64,000 nt of DNA from Clostridiales bacterium (GTDB lineage Bacteria; Bacillota; Clostridia; Oscillospirales; CAG-272). The stretch is taken from the NCBI GenBank assembly GCA_003150035.1, contig QALR01000024.1, forward strand, positions 1 to 64,000. The letters run 5' to 3'. Below are positions 58,259 through 64,000 of this stretch, piece after piece (position 1 is the stretch's first letter; each line of letters starts with the position of its first letter). The notes under the pieces are model-generated. The model ran no database searches, was not told the origin of the DNA, and saw nothing but the letters and a program-made list of their open reading frames with translations. The position numbers and the translations under genes are program-made.

Positions 58259-59335
58259 ATGGAAAATCAAAACTCTGCCATGGAACCGGAAGAGAATGCC
58301 GGTCCACCTAGCATGAGGGATTTGATGCCGGAAGGGGATGGGACAGCGGTCCGCCGCGGCATGAAGAAGCAATTCGGCCGAATCGGATGGACGTTTGTCC
58401 TCGTTCTCGTCATATGGATGGCGTTGATGTCTCTTGTTGATCTTGTTGCGCTTTATTTGGAAAATACATTTGCCATACCGGCAATAGACGCCTGTTCCCG
58501 GTATATCATGCTTTTCAATGAGGGGATGCTTGCCGCGGCGATTGTTCTCGGCAGTTTGCTTTTGCGCCCGCTCCCACGCACCGAGCCGGAGAAAAAGCCG
58601 TTCTCCGGCGGGCGTTTTGTTCAGCTTTTACTGATATGCTTTGCCGTTTCTATTGCGGGCAGCATCATCGGCTCTATCCTGCTTGCCATTTGGAACGCGG
58701 TGAGCGGCCATTCCGTCGGAAATACGGTGTCAGAGGTCATCATGGTCAGCGATCCATGGCAGAATTTGCTTGCTGTGGGTATTCTGGCGCCCATTTTGGA
58801 GGAATTGCTTTTCCGTAAGCTTTTGATTGATCGGACATTCGTATATGGGGAAAAGGTGAGCATCTTGCTTTCCGGACTTCTGTTCGGCTTGTTCCATATG
58901 AATTTCAGTCAGTTCTTTTATGCGTTCGGCGCAGGGGTGCTTCTTGCCTATCTTTATTGCCGCAGCGGAAAAATCTGGCTTTGTATGCTTTTACATGCTA
59001 TTTTCAACTGCTATTCCGGTGTTCTTGGCTCACAGGTGCTCGCATGGATGACAGAAGCAATGAATTCCTTACAGGATATCACACCGGAAGCGATTGCGGA
59101 ACTGTCGAGAGAGACCATGACCGCCATTTTTGCCGCCGGACTTTATTATATGCTGTTTTTCGGTATGGCGATTGCCGGATTCATTCTTTTCTGTGTGAAA
59201 ATCCGACGTTTCCGTTTCCGGCCGGGAGAAATCATGCTTCCGGAAAGAACCCGCTCGGCTGTCTTCGGCAACGCCGGTATGATAGCGGCGCTCATTTTTG
59301 CCGCGGGGAGGATGGTTTATTCGCTGTTTGTCTAA
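58259..59335 (+). CDS. CPBP family intramembrane glutamic endopeptidase
   Basis: 358 residues from the ATG at 58259 with AGGGAGG 8 nt upstream. About 35 hydrophilic residues precede eight predicted helices. CPBP (Abi) motifs: motif 1 EELLFRKLL (E181, E182, R186), motif 2 GLFHMNF (His about 206) and motif 3 LLHAIFN (about 245). Such Rce1-like proteases cut membrane-bound substrates and in Firmicutes are tied to anti-sigma cleavage, protein maturation or bacteriocin immunity. Lying between two ECF/anti-sigma-like pairs, it might act on one of these anti-sigma proteins (speculative). Confidence 0.92.
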   Translation: MENQNSAMEPEENAGPPSMRDLMPEGDGTAVRRGMKKQFGRIGWTFVLVLVIWMALMSLVDLVALYLENTFAIPAIDACSRYIMLFNEGMLAAAIVLGSLLLRPLPRTEPEKKPFSGGRFVQLLLICFAVSIAGSIIGSILLAIWNAVSGHSVGNTVSEVIMVSDPWQNLLAVGILAPILEELLFRKLLIDRTFVYGEKVSILLSGLLFGLFHMNFSQFFYAFGAGVLLAYLYCRSGKIWLCMLLHAIFNCYSGVLGSQVLAWMTEAMNSLQDITPEAIAELSRETMTAIFAAGLYYMLFFGMAIAGFILFCVKIRRFRFRPGEIMLPERTRSAVFGNAGMIAALIFAAGRMVYSLFV

Positions 59336-59473
59336 TACAACAAAAGAGCATCCGTTTTCGGACAGAGGCTTTTTTACAGGAGCTATAAATTTTAAAAAAT
59401 TTCATGATTGGGTGAGTGATTTTTTCTTCTCGATTGTATAATAGACAGATTTCAATCGAAAGGAATGATGAAA

Positions 59474-60076
59474 ATGAAAAAATTTATAGCACTGTTTTTT
59501 GTTCTGACAAGTCTTTTGTTGATTTTTGCTTCTTGCATGGGGGCGGAAAAGCCTTCGGAATCCTCTCAGCCCGATGATACCTCGGGTAACCTGCCAAATC
59601 AATCGGAGAGTACGAGTGGAAGACCGGAGGAGACGACGGATACGCCGGAAAATACAACGAATGAACCGGAAGAAAGCACAAAACCATCAGAGCCCAATGT
59701 GATCAATACGATCGATCTCGCGGAGCTTACCGAAATGGTGTACGCTTCTTGCGGCAAGTCTATGGACGGCTTTTATAATACGGAGCTGGATTCGGAAAGT
59801 CTTGCGCGCTATTTCGGAACGGATTTTGAATTTGAGCAGGCATTTGCTTCTGAACTAATGATAGGCGGCGGCTATTCCTTCTGCCTTGTCAGAGTGGATG
59901 CTGATAAAACGGAAGAGGTTGCGGCTCTGATAGAGGAGCATGCCGACCCGTGGAAGTGGATTTGTATGGGTGCTGAAGATAAGGTTGTGGCGGTCAATGG
60001 AAACGTTGTCATGCTTTGTATGGCATCCTCTGAGGAATGTTCGGCATTAAAGGCTGCATTTTTGGCGATACAATAA
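59474..60076 (+). CDS. Lipoprotein with Thr/Glu/Pro linker
   Basis: 200 residues from the ATG at 59474, best spaced from AAAGGA; ATGs at 59465 and 59468 are alternatives. Lipoprotein signal MKKFIALFFVLTSLLLIFASC (Cys 21), a linker rich in Ser, Glu, Thr and Pro (about 24-75), then a domain of about 120 residues (DLAELTEMVYASCGKSMDGFYN ... VVAVNGNVVMLCMASSEECSALKAAFLAIQ). The layout and the C-terminal V-hydrophobic-MLC/AF-A ... pattern recall the DUF4358-like protein at 54855, so it is probably a distant paralogue. A TATAAT at 59437 marks a likely promoter. It precedes the second sigma gene by 28 nt. Confidence 0.78.
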   Translation: MKKFIALFFVLTSLLLIFASCMGAEKPSESSQPDDTSGNLPNQSESTSGRPEETTDTPENTTNEPEESTKPSEPNVINTIDLAELTEMVYASCGKSMDGFYNTELDSESLARYFGTDFEFEQAFASELMIGGGYSFCLVRVDADKTEEVAALIEEHADPWKWICMGAEDKVVAVNGNVVMLCMASSEECSALKAAFLAIQ

Positions 60077-60104
60077 AGACAATGATGAGAAAGGGGGTCT
60101 CTTG

Positions 60105-60647
60105 GTGGAGGGAGAAACATTATTTCGTCGCTATTTATCCGGGGAAAAGGGCGCATTTGATGAAATTGTCAGCCTTTACCGAGAGAATCTCATCTTTTTT
60201 ATCAATCGCTATACGCACGATTTGGATGCCGCCGAGGATTTGTCGCAGGATGTTTTTCTCGTGCTTCTTATGGCTCCCCGCAAATATGATTTCCGGGTGA
60301 AGCTGAAAACCTATTTATTTACAATTGCTCGGAATAAGGCTCTCAATTATATGAAAAAGCATAAACGAGAAACGCTGATGGGCGATGATCTTTCTGAAAA
60401 ATCTGAGGAATATGCCGCCTTTGAGAGCGAGATGTTCCGCCGTGACGAAAGGCGGGCCTTGTTCCAAGCGATAGAAAGGCTGAAGCCGGATTACGCGGAG
60501 GTGCTTCATCTTCTCTATTTTGAAGAAATGTCTTATCTGGAAGCCGGGGGCGTCATGAAAAAATCGCAGAAGCAGATCGAAAATCTCGCCATGCGGGCAA
60601 GACAGGCTCTGAGGGCTATCATGACAAAGGAGGGATACGTTCGGTGA
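60105..60647 (+). CDS. ECF-type RNA polymerase sigma factor
   Basis: 180 residues from a GTG at 60105, 7 nt after AAGGGGG; a TTG at 60102 is also in frame. Region 2: FDEIVSLYRENLIFFINRYTHDLDAAEDLSQDVFLVLLM and LKTYLFTIARNKALNYMKK (about residues 17-85). Region 4: RLKPDYAEVLHLLYFEEMSYLEAGGVMKKSQKQIENLAMRARQALR (about 125-170). It overlaps the next gene by 4 nt (GTGA). The arrangement of sigma plus one-helix protein repeats that at 53329-54412, although the two sigma proteins are not close relatives. Confidence 0.92.
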   Translation: MEGETLFRRYLSGEKGAFDEIVSLYRENLIFFINRYTHDLDAAEDLSQDVFLVLLMAPRKYDFRVKLKTYLFTIARNKALNYMKKHKRETLMGDDLSEKSEEYAAFESEMFRRDERRALFQAIERLKPDYAEVLHLLYFEEMSYLEAGGVMKKSQKQIENLAMRARQALRAIMTKEGYVR

Positions 60648-61105
60648 AATCGGACAGCGAATACAAACGCACGCTTTATGAAAAATATGATAAGCGGATG
60701 ATAGAACGCAAAATGACCAGAAGAAGCACATGGATTTCATCATTGTCTGCTGCTGCCTGCCTTTTGATAGTCTTTGCTTTCCTTGCGTCGCCGTTTGTCA
60801 ATCTTTTTCATCTTTATGATGGGGAGGCTTTTCCGACACAAGTTACGATTTCTGAAAATGATACGATCCTGCGGATATATACGGATGAAAAAACGGTTTC
60901 TGCCGTTTGTGAAATGCTGGAGGAGCTTTCACTTTCCCCGTCTTTCGAGGAAATAACTGAGGGAGAGGTGCTGTATGTTGTAACCAAACAGTATTCAGAC
61001 GGAACAGAAGAGACACTCTATCATGCCGAAATCGGCATAGGGGTCGGGATAACCGCCTCTTCCTCTTCCATTTCGATGCAGGATATTTTGGACCGATATC
61101 CATAA
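60644..61105 (+). CDS. Putative membrane anti-sigma factor
   Basis: 153 residues from a GTG at 60644 that overlaps the sigma stop. About 25 basic cytoplasmic residues (YKRTLYEKYDKRMIERKMTRRS) precede one transmembrane helix (ISSLSAAACLLIVFAFLASPFV, about 31-52) and an outer domain of about 100 residues with beta strands (VTISENDTILRIYTDEKTVSAVCEMLEELSL). The cytoplasmic part is very short for an anti-sigma domain. Function inferred from gene overlap and topology only. Confidence 0.7.
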   Translation: MKSDSEYKRTLYEKYDKRMIERKMTRRSTWISSLSAAACLLIVFAFLASPFVNLFHLYDGEAFPTQVTISENDTILRIYTDEKTVSAVCEMLEELSLSPSFEEITEGEVLYVVTKQYSDGTEETLYHAEIGIGVGITASSSSISMQDILDRYP

Positions 61106-61149
61106 GGCGTGGGATCGGCGGCCGGAATCTCCGGAACAGACAAAATGAA

Positions 61150-61210
61150 AAATGAAAGCCCGAAAGCAGGTGCCGATACCAAGCTTTTGGGCTTTCATTT
61201 ATGCAATACG
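61150..61210. terminator. Bidirectional terminator between convergent operons
   Basis: AAATGAAAGCCC (61150-61161) pairs with GGGCTTTCATTT (61199-61210); inside are AAAGC/GCTTT and GGT/ACC pairings. A and T runs flank both ends, serving the sigma operon (+) and the radical SAM gene (-). Confidence 0.8.
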
Positions 61211-61213
61211 GTT

Positions 61214-61807
61214 TTAAATCCATTCCCGAACCCGCAGCTCGACGCCGATGGCATCGGCTACCACACGGCACTTTTCGATATCTTTCGGTGGAATGGTCGT
61301 ATCGACAACCGAGAAGATGACGTGCCCGACATACGGCTTCACGTTAGCGGCAAATGCAAGAATCGCGGGATAGGCGGCTTTTCCGTAGCGGGAATGACAT
61401 ATCCGGTCATACGTATCGGCGTCGGCGGCGTTCAGGCTGATGGAGACGATGTCAAAGAGTCCGTTCCAAAGCGGTGTGCTGTTTTTTCCGTTGATGAGTT
61501 CCGACTGCCCGTTGGTGTTGATGCGAATGCGGATGTCGGAAATTTTCCGGATGCGGCGGCAAATATCCAGCATATCCGCAAGGCGCTCGGTTGGTTCTCC
61601 ATATCCGCAGAATACAAGTTCTGAAAAATGAGAGAGGTCATGTTCTTCGATGGCGGCATAAATTTCATCTACGGAAGGCTCCCTCTCAAGCCAAAGATCG
61701 CCATAGAGAGCATCTCCATGGTTGCGCACACAAAAATCGCAGCGATTGGAGCAGCGGTTAGTCATATTGACATAAAGTCCATCTCGATGGGTATAGGTGA
61801 TGATCAT
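61214..61807 (-). CDS. TatD-associated radical SAM protein
   Basis: 197 residues. The radical SAM motif is MTNRCSNRCDFCVRN (Cys 19, 23, 26), followed by FCGYGEPTERL (GGE-like motif) and INTNGQSELING, a compact SAM barrel without auxiliary-cluster cysteines. Short radical SAM proteins of this kind are recurrently encoded beside tatD, as here (34 nt from tatD). The reaction is unknown. Same strand as metG and tatD, probably one operon. Confidence 0.88.
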   Translation of the reverse strand: MIITYTHRDGLYVNMTNRCSNRCDFCVRNHGDALYGDLWLEREPSVDEIYAAIEEHDLSHFSELVFCGYGEPTERLADMLDICRRIRKISDIRIRINTNGQSELINGKNSTPLWNGLFDIVSISLNAADADTYDRICHSRYGKAAYPAILAFAANVKPYVGHVIFSVVDTTIPPKDIEKCRVVADAIGVELRVREWI

Positions 61808-61841
61808 GATAAATATCCTTCATATGTTATAAGCGGTATAC

Positions 61842-62609
61842 TTAAATTTTGAAAATAGCGCGGGCGTTAGCGGCTTCCGCCTCGCAGAAGGCTTCGTATT
61901 CCATGCCCAAAAGCTCGGCGGCGTGGGCGGCGGTATAGTGCAGATAGCCGCTGTGATTGAGCTTCCCGCGCATGGGGACCGGCGCAAGATAGGGACAGTC
62001 TGTTTCGACAAGGATCCTGTCTTGCGGTACTGCACGGACCGAATCCAGGATACCGGCGGCGTTTTTGAAGGTGATCGTACCGGAGAAAGAGATATACCAT
62101 CCCATTTTCACATATTCCCGCACCTGCTCACGGGCGGCGGAACAGCTGTGGAGTATACCGCGCACCCGTCCGCGGTATGCACGGATGATGTCGAATACAT
62201 CGCCGTGTGCCTCTCTGTCATGGATAATGACGGGAAGACCTGTTTCGGCGGCCAGGTCCATCTGTGAGCGAAAGAAGCGCATCTGGGTTTCGCGGTCGGA
62301 AAAGTCGTAGTGATAGTCGAGCCCGATTTCTCCGATGGCGACGGCCTTTTCCTCTTTCAAAAGCGTATGGAGTCTTTCCATCGCCGCGGGGAGCGCCCCC
62401 GCCTTGCCGCATTCATGCGGATGAATGCCGGCGGCTGCCCATACGTTTTCATGGGCGGCGGCAAGGGCGATGCACGCTTCGGCATCGTCAAGGTCTGAGG
62501 CGACGGTGACGATGCCGCCGATCTCTCCCGCGAGCGCCTGTGTGAGAAGCTCTGTATCACGCAGGCGCTCGTCGGTATAGTGCGCGTGGGTGTCAAACAG
62601 CTTTGCCAT
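61842..62609 (-). CDS. tatD: TatD family metal-dependent hydrolase
   Basis: 255 residues. Metal-binding motifs of the TatD amidohydrolase fold: FDTHAHYTD (residues 5-13), IGEIGLDYHYD (about 92-102), PVIIHDREAH (about 124-133), GILHSCSA (about 151) and LVETDCPYLAPVP (about 199-211). TatD enzymes are Mg-dependent 3'-5' exonucleases or related hydrolases acting in the cytoplasm. The ATG overlaps the metG stop by one base (TGATG), so translation is coupled. MetG followed by TatD is a common Firmicutes arrangement. Confidence 0.95.
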   Translation of the reverse strand: MAKLFDTHAHYTDERLRDTELLTQALAGEIGGIVTVASDLDDAEACIALAAAHENVWAAAGIHPHECGKAGALPAAMERLHTLLKEEKAVAIGEIGLDYHYDFSDRETQMRFFRSQMDLAAETGLPVIIHDREAHGDVFDIIRAYRGRVRGILHSCSAAREQVREYVKMGWYISFSGTITFKNAAGILDSVRAVPQDRILVETDCPYLAPVPMRGKLNHSGYLHYTAAHAAELLGMEYEAFCEAEAANARAIFKI

Positions 62610-64000
62610 CAGAGACCAGCCGCCTTTTCCGCTTCTAGCTCCGCGAGTGTTTTTGCCTCGTCAATGCGGGCAAAAAGCACGCATTGTTCGCCGACGGTCC
62701 CGCCGGGACGGGTCACACCGAACGCAGCGGCGGAATCAAAGTCATGTTCGGGCGTGCCGATAGAGGAAAGGATTTTTTCCGCCGCATCGGGAATGGCAGG
62801 ATGCAGCAGGATGGCGGAAATCCGCAGGACCTCAAGCAGATTGTAGAGCACGGTGCCGAGACGTTCTTTCTGGGATGATTCTTTTGCGAGTGCCCACGGC
62901 GTTGTTTCATCGATATATTTGTTAGCGCGGCGCAGCAGCGAGAATACCGCCTCCAAGGCATCCGCCGCGCGGAAGGTATCCATCGCTTCCGTGAATCCGG
63001 TATAGGCATCTTTGGCCGCCTCTTTCAGCTGCACGTCGGGGCCTTCATCGCCGGCGGGGCAGGGAATGATGCCGCCGAAATATTTTTTGGTCATCGCCAC
63101 GGTTCTGGAGACGAGATTGCCAAGGGTATTGGCAAGGTCGGTGTTGTAGCGCGCGATGAAGCTTTCATATGTGATGGAGCCGTCGTTCTGATAGGACATT
63201 TCGGAAAGCAGGTAATAGCGCACGCCGTCAAGGCCGAAGCGTCTTACCATGTCGTCTGCATAGATGACGTTCCCTTTGGATTTTGACATTTTATCGGAGC
63301 CGAAAAGCAGCCACGGATGCCCGAAAACCTGCTTTGGAAGCGGCTCTCCGAGCGCCATGAGGAAGATCGGCCAATAGATCGTGTGGAACCGGATGATATC
63401 TTTTCCGATGACGTGCACATCGGCGGGCCAATATTTGCGGTAGTTTTCTCCTCCGTTCTCTCCGTCGAAGCCAAGCGCAGTAATGTAGTTGATTACTGCG
63501 TCGAACCAGACATAAACGACATGGTCCGGATCGAAATCGACCGGGATCCCCCACTTGAACGAGGAACGGGAAACACAAAGGTCCTGAAGCCCCGGCAAAA
63601 GGAAGTTGTTGACCATTTCTTTTTTGCGCGCTTCCGGCACGATGAAATCCGGATGGGATTCCATGTATTCCATGAGCCTATCCTGATATTTGCTCATTCT
63701 GAAAAAGTAGGCTTCCTCATGCTCGCGCGTCAGCGGACGTCCGCAGTCAGGGCAAACGCCTCCCTCCGCCTGTGTGTCCGTGAAAAACGATTCGCAGGGC
63801 ACGCAGTACCATCCCTCATAGGCACTTTTATAGATATCGCCCTGTTCATACAGGCGCCTGAAAATTTTCTGAACGGCCTTTACATGGTGCTCCTCCGTGG
63901 TGCGGATAAAGCGGTCGTAGCGGCAGCCAAGCATATCCCAGATTTTTCGGATCTCGCCGGAGACGCCGTCTACATATTCCTGCGGCGCGACGCCGGCCTG
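62609..64000 (-). CDS. metG: Methionyl-tRNA synthetase, C-terminal part (5' end beyond window)
   Basis: The frame is open from the right window edge to TGA at 62611-62609, giving the last 463 residues. Visible motifs: zinc knuckle CVPCESFF ... CPDCGRPL, DFDPDHVVYVWFDAVINYI, DIIRFHTIYWPIFLMAL, the KMSKS loop in FGSDKMSKSKGNVI, and the anticodon-binding helical domain (RRANKYIDETTPWALAK). The HIGH motif lies outside the window. After the anticodon domain the protein ends CVLFARIDEAKTLAELEAEKAAGL, so the C-terminal EMAP-II-like tRNA-binding domain found in many bacterial MetRS is absent. Confidence 0.96.
   Translation of the reverse strand, partial: QAGVAPQEYVDGVSGEIRKIWDMLGCRYDRFIRTTEEHHVKAVQKIFRRLYEQGDIYKSAYEGWYCVPCESFFTDTQAEGGVCPDCGRPLTREHEEAYFFRMSKYQDRLMEYMESHPDFIVPEARKKEMVNNFLLPGLQDLCVSRSSFKWGIPVDFDPDHVVYVWFDAVINYITALGFDGENGGENYRKYWPADVHVIGKDIIRFHTIYWPIFLMALGEPLPKQVFGHPWLLFGSDKMSKSKGNVIYADDMVRRFGLDGVRYYLLSEMSYQNDGSITYESFIARYNTDLANTLGNLVSRTVAMTKKYFGGIIPCPAGDEGPDVQLKEAAKDAYTGFTEAMDTFRAADALEAVFSLLRRANKYIDETTPWALAKESSQKERLGTVLYNLLEVLRISAILLHPAIPDAAEKILSSIGTPEHDFDSAAAFGVTRPGGTVGEQCVLFARIDEAKTLAELEAEKAAGL

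Noticed and set aside
1..64000. CRISPR array, tRNA or rRNA genes, IS elements
   Set aside because: No regularly spaced direct repeats, tRNA-like cloverleaf with CCA context, rRNA signature or transposase motif was noticed. Weak or partial cases could be missed by eye.

Overview
The window looks like chromosomal DNA of an anaerobic, gut-type Bacillota (class Clostridia, probably Oscillospirales or Christensenellales-like). The evidence is GGAGG-type ribosome binding sites, sigma-A promoters of the TTGACA-17-TATAAT type, a T-box leader on ileS, archaeal-type AsnA, RqcH, DUF4358/MBOAT/DHHW envelope genes and several anaerobic radical-SAM proteins. No rRNA, tRNA, CRISPR array, integrase or transposase gene was seen.

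Layout. 1-4238 (-): the N-terminal 1.4 kaa of a secreted repetitive surface protein that runs off the left edge. 4715-10251 (+): a membrane-anchored metallophosphoesterase with three tandem LamG-like domains, followed by a lipoprotein carrying a fourth copy. 10463-12323: an SDR epimerase divergent from a TetR regulator with a palindromic operator candidate. 12441-17088: a zinc-ribbon membrane protein, a sigma factor fused to a long C-terminal region, asnA and an acetylxylan-esterase-like hydrolase. 17195-17886 (-): three paralogous 56-residue membrane proteins with repeated promoters and terminators. 18466-25032 (+): a probable iron/heme operon (flavodoxin, ZIP transporter, second flavodoxin-like protein, FecCD-type permease, ATPase, lipoprotein binding protein, HutW/ChuW-like radical SAM enzyme) behind one strong promoter and two GTTAG-N6-CTAAC operators. 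25329-33520 (-): ileS with T-box, a phosphoesterase, a GNAT enzyme, a DUF2284 protein, an SDR and purA, interspersed with three copies of a small dispersed repeat. 33754-38142: NYN-domain protein, SCP2-like protein plus glutamate-semialdehyde-aminomutase-like enzyme, an AT-rich APH-like kinase and a small conserved protein. 38484-45291 (+): YfhO-like membrane protein behind a structured leader, B12-type radical SAM protein, rqcH.

45386-53154 holds the most unusual item: a compact 7.6-kb virion-head module in P22 gene order (small terminase, large terminase, portal, scaffold-like, coat, gp4-like, gp10-like). It has its own consensus promoter, overlapped by a palindrome with a GAAC-N4-GTTC core, and its own terminator. 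No integration, replication, ejection, tail-fibre or lysis genes are visible. The last gene has a possible -1 frameshift at a run of seven A.

53329-61105 (+) is an envelope-related region: two ECF sigma/anti-sigma-like pairs flank a broken lipoprotein gene, a DUF4358-like lipoprotein, an MBOAT O-acyltransferase, its DHHW partner, a CPBP protease and another lipoprotein. 61214-64000 (-) is metG (running off the right edge), tatD and the TatD-associated radical SAM gene.

All family assignments come from reading motifs and translated sequence by eye; no database search was run.
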